Shown here: one piece after another, positions 1-6,207 of the stretch | Numbering within the stretch: the stretch's first letter is position 1 | Layout of the letters: each line of letters starts with the position of its first letter | NCBI GenBank assembly: GCA_021779415.1 | Contig: JAJYAS010000177.1 | Span: forward strand, 1 to 6,894 | DNA: 6,894 nucleotides | DNA from: Bacillota bacterium | GTDB taxonomy: Bacteria; Bacillota_B; Desulfitobacteriia; Desulfitobacteriales; Desulfitobacteriaceae | Direction of reading: 5' to 3' | Made by a program: the position numbers and the translations under genes | The notes under the pieces: model-generated | What the model was told of the DNA's origin: nothing | Databases searched by the model: none | Seen by the model: the letters and a program-made list of their open reading frames with translations, nothing else

Positions 1-1
1 T

Positions 2-403
2 TATGGAGCGGGCATGTTAGAACTCGGTATCACCTACGATTATGCACAAATGGTGATGGATAACGAGATGGCTAGGATGATTAAAACAGCTGTTTGTGGG
101 ATTAGCGTGTCGGATGAGACCTTAGCAATAGATGTTATTAAGCAGGTAGGTACCGCTGGTAACTTTATTAGCGAAGAGCACACCTTCAAGCATATGCGAG
201 CACAGTCCAAGAGTAACGTTATCGACCGTCGAATGAGAGATGTTTGGCTGTCCGATGGCGGTAAGGATTTTTCGGAAAGGGCTTATGAAGTGGCACGATC
301 CATTTTAGAAAACTACAAACCAATGAACTTGCCCGAAAGTGTTCAAGCTGAATTGCGGGCGATTGTTGAAGAGACAGAAAAAGAGTATGGTGTCAATAGT
401 TAA
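2..403 (+). CDS. MttB-superfamily (trimethylamine/betaine) methyltransferase, C-terminal part
   Basis: This is the 3' end of a gene that begins before the window; the frame is open from base 2 (Y-G-A-G before the first visible Met) to a TAA stop, giving 133 residues. It resembles the C-terminus of MttB-superfamily methyltransferases, which move a methyl group from trimethylamine, glycine betaine or similar quaternary amines to a cytoplasmic corrinoid protein. Visible family features are the [12 protein letters not shown] segment, a DNEMARMI helix, and the block FISEEHT..H.R followed by DRR...W. Family members are about 470-500 residues, so roughly a quarter is seen. The position that carries pyrrolysine in true trimethylamine enzymes lies upstream, so the substrate cannot be decided; many bacterial members lack pyrrolysine. 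A hairpin terminator follows, making this the last gene of its transcript. The family call is firm, the substrate open. Confidence 0.88.
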   Translation, partial: YGAGMLELGITYDYAQMVMDNEMARMIKTAVCGISVSDETLAIDVIKQVGTAGNFISEEHTFKHMRAQSKSNVIDRRMRDVWLSDGGKDFSERAYEVARSILENYKPMNLPESVQAELRAIVEETEKEYGVNS

Positions 404-431
404 GTTAACGACCGAATAACTAAATACTAAT

Positions 432-468
432 GATAGTAATGAAGTAATAATAGCATGGATAGTAATGA
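432..468 (+). repeat. 11-bp direct repeat in the intergenic region
   Basis: GATAGTAATGA occurs at 432-442 and again at 458-468, a 26-bp period, in the AT-rich spacer behind the methyltransferase gene. The second copy overlaps the left arm of the terminator hairpin. It may be a small tandem duplication left by hairpin slippage or chance in AT-rich DNA; no function is visible. Confidence 0.4.
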
Positions 469-517
469 GGAGAACGAGCTAATAACTTTAGTTCTCCTCA
501 TTACTCAATAAATTTTT
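461..517 (+). terminator. Intrinsic terminator after the methyltransferase gene
   Basis: A perfect 15-bp inverted repeat, AGTAATGAGGAGAAC at 461-475 and its complement at 491-505, encloses a 15-base loop. The tail is AATAAATTTTT, so the U-tract is interrupted and late. The stem is strong enough to stop transcription and to protect the 3' end of the upstream mRNA. It separates the methyltransferase from the phosphohydrolase gene. Confidence 0.75.
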
Positions 518-578
518 ACTTAAGAATCCAGAATTAAATATACAACAAATTAATTTGATAAAACTAATGAGTCAACAT

Positions 579-608
579 TTGCTTTCAATTATTATAGCGT
601 GTTTATAT
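579..608 (+). promoter_or_regulatory. Possible sigma-A promoter for the phosphohydrolase gene
   Basis: The spacer 404-707 holds no gene. Apart from the terminator and direct repeat it is AT-rich DNA that must contain the promoter of the downstream gene. The best pair I can see is TTGCTT at 579-584 and TTTATA at 602-607 with 17 bases between, which would leave a leader of roughly 100 bases. The match is only moderate and other AT-rich combinations exist, so this is a weak call. No riboswitch fold was recognised in the leader. Confidence 0.25.
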
Positions 609-719
609 GTTAAACTCTGGGAGAGAGGACTGCAGTTGTTCTCTGATGAAATTGAATTAAAGATTTTGTATCTCAAAATATATTCTAGCAAAACCATTTG
701 AGGAGTAGTGATTCCTATC

Positions 720-2768
720 ATGAAAAGAGAAGCATTAACCCAGAGATTAATGGTATTAGGGGTAGACGGGATGGATCCCAAAATAACCAGGAAGTTCTTG
801 GCCGAAGGAATAATGCCAAACTTACAAAAATTTATTGAAAGAGGTTCGGCAAGAGAAGACTTATCCCACTTAGGCGCCCTGCCAACGATTACACCTGCAT
901 GCTGGACGACTTTAGCAACGGGTGCTTATCCCGGAACACACGGTATTACCTGCTTTTGGCGACAGTCACCCAAGAGCTTGGACGCAGTTGTCTATAATAT
1001 GGATTCCAGAAATTGTGAAGCTGAGCAGTTATGGAATGTAACGACTGAAGCCGGCCTCAAAACCTTAGTATGGCATTGGCCCGGTTCCGCCTGGCCTCCG
1101 ACCAGTGACAACCCAAATTTACACGTTGTTGATGGAACACAGCCGGGTTCGGTTAATATGGGTGTGGCCCAACTTGATTGGGAAAAAATTATCGCTGCTA
1201 ATGGGGAAATTACAGAATTAATATATGCTCCAAAACTTGAACGTCCTGCCGGTACCGGCTGCATGATTTCCGATCTGAGTGCTATTACTGAAGAAGATGA
1301 AGAACCAGCTACCGACATGATGGAATTATGGTATGGTGAAGCTGCCATGACAGGCAGTGAAATCCGCGAATATATCATGGGACCAGAAAATATGGAAATG
1401 GTCATTGAAAGTATTCCTCATTATGATGTAGTCAATTCCCCGTTGAAAGCTGCAGAAGGATGGGCAGCTGCACCCGCAGATGCTAAAGAATTTACTATTT
1501 TAACCTCTGATGGTATTGTAAGACGACCCACCTTGATTTTAAAGAATGCAGATGGCATCTATGACCGCATAGCAATTTATAAAAATAAGAAGGCAGAGAA
1601 GCCAATCGTAGTATTAGAACTTGGGAAAATGGTTTCCGGTATTGTAGATGACATTAATAAAGAGGGGGTATTAAAACCCGCCTGTCGTTCTATGAAACTC
1701 CTGGAACTTTCTCCGGATGGTACATCGGTGAAACTGTGGATCAGTAATGCCTTGGATATTGCCCAGGATAAATTATGGCATCCCAAAGAATTGTTAAAAG
1801 ATGTCGTAGAAAATGTTGGACCGGTTCAGCCTGTTAGCTTAGTTGGGGGAGAAGATGCTTACCTGGTTGAGAAGGTTTATGAACCTGCCTGGGATTCGTA
1901 TAGTCAATGGCAAGCAAAGGCTTTAAATCATTTAATTAAAACCCGGGATTACCAGGTAGTGTTCACTCATTTGCATAATGTTGACTGTGCAGGTCATATG
2001 TTTTGGCACTTAGCGAAAAATCTGGAGCGCTGGAGTTATACTGACCCTAAAGTAAATCAGGACTTCATCCGGAAGTTTTACATTCAGACAGACAAATATT
2101 TGGGTGAATTCTTACATCTGTTAGATGAAGGATGGACCATCATGATTCTAGCTGACCATGGTTTACTGGTCGGGGAAGAATTTCCACCACAAATCGGTGA
2201 ATATGGCGGCATGAATGTACAGGTAATGGAGGAACTCGGTTATACCGTCATGAAAAAGGGTGAAAACGGTAAAACTTTGAAAGAAGTAGATTGGGAAAAG
2301 ACAACAGCTGTTCAGACCCGAAGTAACTATATTTATATTAATCTAAAGGGTCGTGATGCCCATGGCATTGTTGACCAGGCGGACAAATATGCACTGGAAA
2401 GAAAAATTATGTCTGACCTGTACTCTTATAGATATAAAGGACAGCGTGTTATCGGCCTCGCAATGCGGAATAAGGACGCTGTTGTCTTAGGAACAAACGG
2501 TCCCCAGTGTGGAGATATCTTCTTCACTGTTGATGAGGGATTCAGTCGTCTTCATGGTGATGGGTTATCCACTGTAGAGGGTGCTTTCGATTCTTCTGTT
2601 GCCCCAATTTTCCTGGCAGCAGGGCAAGGGATTAAAGAAAACTTTAAGACAGTTAGAACCATTAGACAAGTTGATATTGCACCGACTATTGCAACATTAG
2701 TAGGTGTAAGAATGCCTGCGCAGTGCGAAGGTGCACCAATCTATCAGATTTTAAGCGAAGAATTCTAA
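720..2768 (+). CDS. Alkaline phosphatase-superfamily phosphohydrolase / nucleotide pyrophosphatase-like protein
   Basis: A 682-residue metal-dependent hydrolase of the AlkP superfamily (type I phosphodiesterase/nucleotide pyrophosphatase or COG3379-like). No signal peptide or membrane helix is visible, so it should be cytoplasmic. Numbered from the ATG: VLGVDGMD supplies the first metal Asp (D16); PTITPACW holds the likely nucleophile T58 before TLATGAYPGTHGI; HNVDCAGH gives D422 and H426; LADHG gives D479 and H480. The last metal His, usually in a G-x-H motif before the PI...G.GI strand, is absent: F623 stands there, with H612 nearby. Residues of about 100-380 form a long insertion between the catalytic halves. 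The start is uncertain: AGGAG at 701-705 lies 14 bases from this ATG and 2 bases from an in-frame GTG at 708. It is monocistronic between two terminators. The substrate is unknown. Confidence 0.85.
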   Translation: MKREALTQRLMVLGVDGMDPKITRKFLAEGIMPNLQKFIERGSAREDLSHLGALPTITPACWTTLATGAYPGTHGITCFWRQSPKSLDAVVYNMDSRNCEAEQLWNVTTEAGLKTLVWHWPGSAWPPTSDNPNLHVVDGTQPGSVNMGVAQLDWEKIIAANGEITELIYAPKLERPAGTGCMISDLSAITEEDEEPATDMMELWYGEAAMTGSEIREYIMGPENMEMVIESIPHYDVVNSPLKAAEGWAAAPADAKEFTILTSDGIVRRPTLILKNADGIYDRIAIYKNKKAEKPIVVLELGKMVSGIVDDINKEGVLKPACRSMKLLELSPDGTSVKLWISNALDIAQDKLWHPKELLKDVVENVGPVQPVSLVGGEDAYLVEKVYEPAWDSYSQWQAKALNHLIKTRDYQVVFTHLHNVDCAGHMFWHLAKNLERWSYTDPKVNQDFIRKFYIQTDKYLGEFLHLLDEGWTIMILADHGLLVGEEFPPQIGEYGGMNVQVMEELGYTVMKKGENGKTLKEVDWEKTTAVQTRSNYIYINLKGRDAHGIVDQADKYALERKIMSDLYSYRYKGQRVIGLAMRNKDAVVLGTNGPQCGDIFFTVDEGFSRLHGDGLSTVEGAFDSSVAPIFLAAGQGIKENFKTVRTIRQVDIAPTIATLVGVRMPAQCEGAPIYQILSEEF

Positions 2769-2772
2769 TTTA

Positions 2773-2830
2773 AAAGGCAGGCTAATTCACTTAAACATGA
2801 CTTCGTGGAATAGCCTGCCTTTATTCTTTT
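2773..2830 (+). terminator. Intrinsic terminator after the phosphohydrolase gene
   Basis: AAAGGCAGGCTA at 2773-2784 pairs perfectly with its complement at 2811-2822, a 12-bp GC-containing stem, and partial pairing continues into the loop (TTCAC against GTGGAA with bulges). The tail TTTATTCTTTT supplies the U-tract. This is a textbook rho-independent terminator, starting 4 bases after the stop codon, and it isolates the phosphohydrolase from the thioredoxin operon. Confidence 0.9.
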
Positions 2831-2886
2831 ATTTTCATAAAACAAACATTCTTTTAACGTTAAAGTATTTGAATGGAGTGGTAAAT

Positions 2887-3213
2887 ATGTCCTTAGAACA
2901 GTTAAATGCAAATAAGTTCGAAGAGATTATCTATGATAATCTGGAAGCCTGTCTCGTTATTTTCTCAAGAAAAGCCTGTCATGTTTGTAAAGATGTCGTT
3001 CCTGTTTTGGAGGAGCTTCAACCGCAATACCGAGATAGGTTTGGATTCTATTACGTGGATGTAGAAGAAGATAAAAACTTGTTCCAAAGATTCTCCTTAA
3101 AAGGAGTTCCTCAGATTCTTTTCTTTAAGGAAGGCGAATATCAAGCGAAACTAGCAGGCGCTGTTGACGAAGACCAAGTCATAGATAAGATTGAGGAAGT
3201 TCTAGAATCGTAA
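2887..3213 (+). CDS. Thioredoxin-family protein with CHVC active site
   Basis: A 108-residue cytoplasmic thioredoxin-fold protein, the usual length for a single-domain thioredoxin. The redox motif is C31-H-V-C34 (RKACHVCK) in place of the standard W-C-G-P-C; the preceding Trp is also missing. The conserved cis-proline is present at P75 (KGVPQILFF), followed by the KEGE strand and a final helix. The start is the ATG at 2887, with GGAG at 2875-2878 eight bases upstream; a longer frame from 2797 would run back into the terminator stem and is rejected. The reductase gene follows after 38 bases on the same strand, so the two are probably co-transcribed and this protein is probably its disulfide partner. 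The replaced central residues suggest a redox potential or partner range unlike housekeeping thioredoxin. Physiological substrate unknown. Confidence 0.88.
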   Translation: MSLEQLNANKFEEIIYDNLEACLVIFSRKACHVCKDVVPVLEELQPQYRDRFGFYYVDVEEDKNLFQRFSLKGVPQILFFKEGEYQAKLAGAVDEDQVIDKIEEVLES

Positions 3214-3251
3214 TCACTAAAACATTCTACAGAGAGGGAGTATTCAGGAAA

Positions 3252-4469
3252 ATGGGAGATGTGACGTACGATTTAATTATTATCGGTGGTGGACCCGCAG
3301 GACTCGCGGCAGCTATTTATGGGGGAAGAGCGAAGCTGAGAACTTTGGTGATCAACAAAGGGACGGTTGGCGGTTTGGTCAATACGACACGAGAAATTGT
3401 CAATTATCCGGGCTATGGCCAAATCAGTGGACCCGATCTTATGAAAGACTTTAAAAAGCATGCCGATATATTTGGTGTTGAATTTTCACGAGATGAGGTT
3501 GTGAGTGTTAATTTTTATCAAGATGACAAAATCATCTGCACCAAAAAAAAGAAAAAATACTTGGCCAAGGCGGTTATCATTGCTTGTGGCAGTGAGCCCA
3601 GACTATTAAATATTCCTGGGGAAAAGCGGCTTCAAGGCAGTGGAGTTGCGTATTGTGCAACCTGTGATGCCGAATTTTTTGAAGGCGAAGACGTTGTTGT
3701 CGTTGGCAGCGGGGATCAAGCCATTGAAGAAGGTATGTACATTACCAAGTTTGCTCGCCAAGTCACCGTGATTGTACTCCATGATGAAGGCGTTCTCGAT
3801 TGCAATAAAGTGAGTGCGGAAAGGGCCTTCCAAAATGAAAAGATGGAGTTTGTATGGAACTCCACGATTGAAGAAGTCCTGGGAGAGGCTAATGTCGAAG
3901 GGGTTAAAATCAAGAACTTAAAAACGGGCCGTTCAAGCGAACTTGCTTGCCAGGGTGTTTTTTTCTTTGTTGGGATGATTCCTTCAACCCATTTTCTTAA
4001 GGAAAGTGGCATTGGGATGGACAAAAGTGGCTATATCCCCGTTAATGACTTGATGGAAACGGATCTCGAAGGGGTATATGCGGTCGGAGACAATCGGGTT
4101 AAATATTTAAGGCAAGTGGTTTCAGCTGCAGGTGATGGGGCAACGGCCGCAGTCGCTGCCGAGCGCTATATTGAGGAACTGAATGCGTTTAGTACGAGCG
4201 TCCTGAAAAGTGACAAAAAAGTTCTCTTGCTTTTCTTCAATGCCTTAAATAATGAAAGCTTGGAGTTTAGCACTTTAATAGAAGAGGCCAATCAAGAACT
4301 AGCGGAACTCTACAAAGTGGTGAAAATCGATACGGCGACTAAGAAAAATCTTGCCCAAAAGTATGATGTCAAAATCGTGCCATCAGTTGTTGTATTGGAC
4401 AGAGGGCAAGAGATCAAGCGATTGGACAATTCGATGGATAAAGAAAAACTAAAAGCTCAATTAAGATAA
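3252..4469 (+). CDS. Thioredoxin reductase-like flavoprotein with fused C-terminal thioredoxin-fold domain
   Basis: A 405-residue flavoprotein; ordinary low-molecular-weight thioredoxin reductases are about 310-320. In order: FAD-binding GGGPAGLAAAIYGG at 12-25; active-site C135-A-T-C138-D; a second nucleotide-binding loop GSGDQA at 152-157; the FAD-contacting AVGDNR...LRQVVSAAGDGA at about 277-297. The stretch equivalent to the NADPH motif HRRxxxR reads VLHDEGV (175-181), so all the basic residues for the 2'-phosphate are gone. From about residue 318 an 85-residue thioredoxin-like domain follows: it keeps the cis-Pro strand (KIVPSVVVLDRG) but has NALNNES where CxxC is expected. Start ATG has GGGAG at 3236-3240 and AGGA at 3246-3249 upstream. 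It sits 38 bases behind the CHVC thioredoxin, its likely substrate. The electron donor may be NADH, ferredoxin or another carrier rather than NADPH; that is inference. Confidence 0.88.
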   Translation: MGDVTYDLIIIGGGPAGLAAAIYGGRAKLRTLVINKGTVGGLVNTTREIVNYPGYGQISGPDLMKDFKKHADIFGVEFSRDEVVSVNFYQDDKIICTKKKKKYLAKAVIIACGSEPRLLNIPGEKRLQGSGVAYCATCDAEFFEGEDVVVVGSGDQAIEEGMYITKFARQVTVIVLHDEGVLDCNKVSAERAFQNEKMEFVWNSTIEEVLGEANVEGVKIKNLKTGRSSELACQGVFFFVGMIPSTHFLKESGIGMDKSGYIPVNDLMETDLEGVYAVGDNRVKYLRQVVSAAGDGATAAVAAERYIEELNAFSTSVLKSDKKVLLLFFNALNNESLEFSTLIEEANQELAELYKVVKIDTATKKNLAQKYDVKIVPSVVVLDRGQEIKRLDNSMDKEKLKAQLR

Positions 4470-4489
4470 AACAAGGGGCTGTTGCAAAC
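4470..4489 (+). other. Short spacer resembling an insertion-sequence end (possible remnant)
   Basis: Only 20 bases separate the reductase stop from the IS3 element. They contain GGGGCTGTTGCAAA at 4475-4488, which resembles terminal repeats I associate with other transposase families (for example IS6- or IS1182-type ends). No transposase of that kind is nearby, so it may be a scar or chance. The 8-mer GGGGCTGT at 4475-4482 also recurs inverted just beyond the other IS end, at 6223-6230. Confidence 0.25.
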
Positions 4490-4525
4490 TGAACTGCTCC
4501 CCGTCAAGTAGACAATTGAAAAAAT
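4490..4525 (+). repeat. Left terminal inverted repeat of the IS3 element
   Basis: The 36 bases beginning TGAACTGCTCCCC match the reverse complement of 6174-6209 at 27 positions by my count, with the strongest blocks TGCTCCC and GTAGACAA. This end lies beyond the 3' end of orfB. The TGAACTG..CCC start and the TAGACA block are typical of IS3/IS150-type ends. Confidence 0.82.
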
Positions 4526-4536
4526 ATAAATTTTTT

Positions 4537-4568
4537 CTGCCAGTAGGTGTAACCAGCTGGCAGTTTTT
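4537..4568 (+). terminator. Hairpin with T-tract inside the left IS end, facing outside transcripts
   Basis: CTGCCAG at 4537-4543 pairs with CTGGCAG at 4557-4563 around a 13-base loop, followed directly by TTTTT on the + strand. Read in the + direction it is a small intrinsic terminator that would end the thioredoxin-reductase transcript and stop antisense read-through into the transposase genes. On the - strand the bases after the stem are mostly A, so it should not serve orfB as well. Confidence 0.6.
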
Positions 4569-5469
4569 ATGCTGCTTGTAAATAACTATCGTGTTTCTCT
4601 ATGGGTGTTAGTACACCAAGATTTCTTTGTAATCGTTTGTTGTTATAGTAATCAATATATTTCTCAATCATTTCAACCACAGAGTCTCTGCTAGTAAATC
4701 TTTTTCCATAATAGCGTTCTCTTTTGATAATCCCCCAAAAACCTTCTATTGGGCCATTGTCAATACATTTGGCTACTCTTGACATGCTATGGATCATTCC
4801 AGACGCTTCAATCTTCGCATGAAATGCTCGGTTTGTGTATTGGAATCCTCTGTCGCTATGGAAGATTGGGTGTGCGTCCAGATTAGCTTTAATGGCAGCA
4901 TCAAATGTATCGAAGACCAGAGCGTTATTATTAGAATCACGTATAATATATGAAACTATGCGTCTATCGTATAAATCTAAGATTGCACTAAGATATACTT
5001 TGTGTTTTACTGTTCCGATGTAATACTTGAATTCTGTTACATCTGTAAGCCACTTTTCATTTGGAGCTTCAGCGGTGAATTCTCGATTTAGGATGTTTTC
5101 TGCAATATACTGTGGATTGGCTGCCTGTCGTGTACACCCATTGTTCGAATACTTAATGGTTGATTTTATATCTAGCTTGCGACATATGCGTAAAACTCGT
5201 TTGTCATTCGCTTTAATGTTATGATATCGCTCAAGATCATCCTTGATTCTTCTATATCCTTTATCCGGGCTTTCTTCATGAATTTTTTCAATCTTATCAG
5301 CGATACGGAGATTTTCCGCTTCGCTTTCAGGTAATTCTCTATGTAGCCACTTATAGTATGCTGCTCGTGATACCTTTCCAAATTTACATAGTGTGCTGAT
5401 TGGAAAATTGTGTTCTTGGTTTTCTTCTTTTATAGCCTGATATATAAATTCTTGGCGAACCAGGCTTAG
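4567..5469 (-). CDS. IS3-family transposase OrfB (DDE integrase domain)
   Basis: The frame is open without interruption from 5499 to the TAA at 4567-4569 but has no ATG, GTG or TTG before an internal Met at 4797. I read it from 5469, where family-like sequence (LSLVRQEFIYQAI) begins, giving about 300 residues. An HTH_21-type region (about 40-95: SRAAYYKW, then DKGYRRIKDDL) precedes the rve integrase core. Catalytic residues by this numbering are D143 (LTDVTEF), D206 (HSDRGFQY) and E242 (GPIEGFWG), with exactly 35 residues between the last two as in IS3 transposases. The terminal YNNKRLQ...L.P block is present. It catalyses strand cleavage and transfer at the IS ends, normally as an OrfAB fusion made by frameshifting. 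Its frame is +1 relative to orfA, so a simple -1 shift does not reach it; alternatively AAGGAGG at 5475-5481 might support an independent weak start. Confidence 0.85.
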   Translation of the reverse strand, partial: LSLVRQEFIYQAIKEENQEHNFPISTLCKFGKVSRAAYYKWLHRELPESEAENLRIADKIEKIHEESPDKGYRRIKDDLERYHNIKANDKRVLRICRKLDIKSTIKYSNNGCTRQAANPQYIAENILNREFTAEAPNEKWLTDVTEFKYYIGTVKHKVYLSAILDLYDRRIVSYIIRDSNNNALVFDTFDAAIKANLDAHPIFHSDRGFQYTNRAFHAKIEASGMIHSMSRVAKCIDNGPIEGFWGIIKRERYYGKRFTSRDSVVEMIEKYIDYYNNKRLQRNLGVLTPIEKHDSYLQAA

Positions 5470-5501
5470 CGCCGCCTCCTTTCTATCTCCTCGAGTTTTT
5501 T
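5466..5501 (-). promoter_or_regulatory. OrfA-OrfB junction with A_AAA_AAC slippery heptamer
   Basis: On the - strand orfA reads ttA-AAA-AAC (heptamer at 5495-5501), a classical -1 slippage site in phase with the zero frame. After a -1 shift the ribosome reads LEEIERRRR and meets TAA at 5466-5468. The orfB frame is the third one (+1, equivalent to -2). An AAGGAGG ribosome-binding-like sequence and short GGCG/CGCC and AGGC/GCCT pairings lie just downstream. The slip site is clear; how OrfB is actually reached is not. Confidence 0.6.
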
Positions 5502-6142
5502 AAGAAAGATGCCTCCATTTCAGCTCGTTCTTTTTCTGCTCTTAAAATCTTATTCTCAGCTCTCAGCTTTTCTAATTCGCTCATCTTATCCTGAGATTTT
5601 CGCTTTCCCCGAGTGTCTCTTAATGATTCAACTCCGTAGGCTTCATATTTAACAGTATAGTTACGTGCCTGCTGATAGGATACTTGATATTTTTCAGATG
5701 TTTCTGCGTAATTATGATTATGTGCAATACAATACTGCACGATTTCAACTCGTTCATTAAAAGTCGTTTTTCTTCCTTTGGTCATGATGGTGCTTCCTCC
5801 TGTTCCAGAAGACCTTAGCTCTTCATGACCATTATACTGCTTTATCCAGCGTTGTAGCTTACCTTTTGATCGAATCCCATACTTTTTACAAATATCAATC
5901 TGAGAGCCCGAACCAGCTAAATAATCTTCAACAGCTTGTATCTTAAGTTCTTTTGAATACTTTTTTCTTCCTTTCATTAAGAAAACATCAGCCCCCATGG
6001 ACTCATAATTAGAGATCCATTGTTGAACAGATGCCAAACTTACATTAAGATCACGGGCAATCTGACCTTGGCTAATGTTTCCATCTAGATACCGTAGTAC
6101 AGCAGTTAACTTCTCATTGCCGGTTATCTTTCTTTTTGACAT
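5483..6142 (-). CDS. IS3-family transposase OrfA (helix-turn-helix DNA-binding subunit)
   Basis: A 219-residue protein, longer than the roughly 90-170 residues of most IS3 OrfA proteins. It carries three successive helix-turn-helix-like modules: about 8-50 (GQIARDLNVSLASVQQWI), 62-103 (QIDICKKYGIRSKGKLQRWI) and 127-171 (AETSEKYQVSYQQARNY). A leucine-rich coiled coil at 187-215 (ELEKLRAENKILRAEKERAE) would serve dimerisation and contact with OrfB. It binds the terminal repeats and, when fused to OrfB, forms the active transposase. The ATG at 6140-6142 has GAGGGAG about ten bases upstream; that site is complementary to the IS end. The C-terminus (FLKNSRR, then TAG) passes through the A_AAA_AAC slip sequence. 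Reading one base back there gives KKLEEIERRRR, close to what I expect for the end of this family. Confidence 0.9.
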   Translation of the reverse strand: MSKRKITGNEKLTAVLRYLDGNISQGQIARDLNVSLASVQQWISNYESMGADVFLMKGRKKYSKELKIQAVEDYLAGSGSQIDICKKYGIRSKGKLQRWIKQYNGHEELRSSGTGGSTIMTKGRKTTFNERVEIVQYCIAHNHNYAETSEKYQVSYQQARNYTVKYEAYGVESLRDTRGKRKSQDKMSELEKLRAENKILRAEKERAEMEASFLKNSRR

Positions 6143-6145
6143 AAA

Positions 6146-6207
6146 ATATGCTCCCTCTAAGCAACAAGTTTTTATTATTTCACTTGTCTACCTAGAAGGG
6201 AGCATAT
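6146..6207 (-). promoter_or_regulatory. Fold-back hairpin covering the OrfA ribosome binding site
   Basis: ATATGCTCCCT at 6146-6156 and AGGGAGCATAT at 6197-6207 are perfect 11-bp inverted repeats 40 bases apart. One arm is the very end of the IS, the other is the Shine-Dalgarno region of orfA (AGGGAG before ATG 6142 on the - strand). A transcript entering from outside the IS would contain both arms and fold so that orfA is not translated. A transcript starting inside the element, for example at AT-rich sequence around 6165-6185, would lack the outer arm. This matches the read-through protection known for IS10 and IS50; for this element it is inferred. Confidence 0.5.

Noticed and set aside
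992..1786. - strand frames opposite the phosphohydrolase
   Set aside because: They are shadows of a well-conserved coding frame on the + strand.
720..2768. Phosphonoacetate hydrolase or phosphoglycerate mutase identity for the AlkP-type protein
   Set aside because: Only superfamily motifs are visible; length, the long insertion and the absent last His do not match these enzymes well enough to name them.
2797..2886. 30-residue N-terminal extension of the thioredoxin (ATG at 2797)
   Set aside because: It would start inside the loop of the preceding terminator, has no ribosome binding site, and the thioredoxin fold is complete from 2887, which has GGAG at good spacing.
4567..4797. Short transposase fragment starting at the internal Met, implying a truncated OrfB
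   Set aside because: The same frame is open upstream to 5499 with the full DDE domain; it only lacks a conventional start codon, so OrfB is not truncated.
4835..5224. Two small + strand frames
   Set aside because: They lie antisense to orfB, show no family resemblance and have no convincing ribosome binding sites.
5172..5381. Separate 69-residue - strand reading frame
   Set aside because: It is an out-of-phase reading of the orfB gene; the correct frame through the same bases gives the continuous IS3 OrfB sequence.
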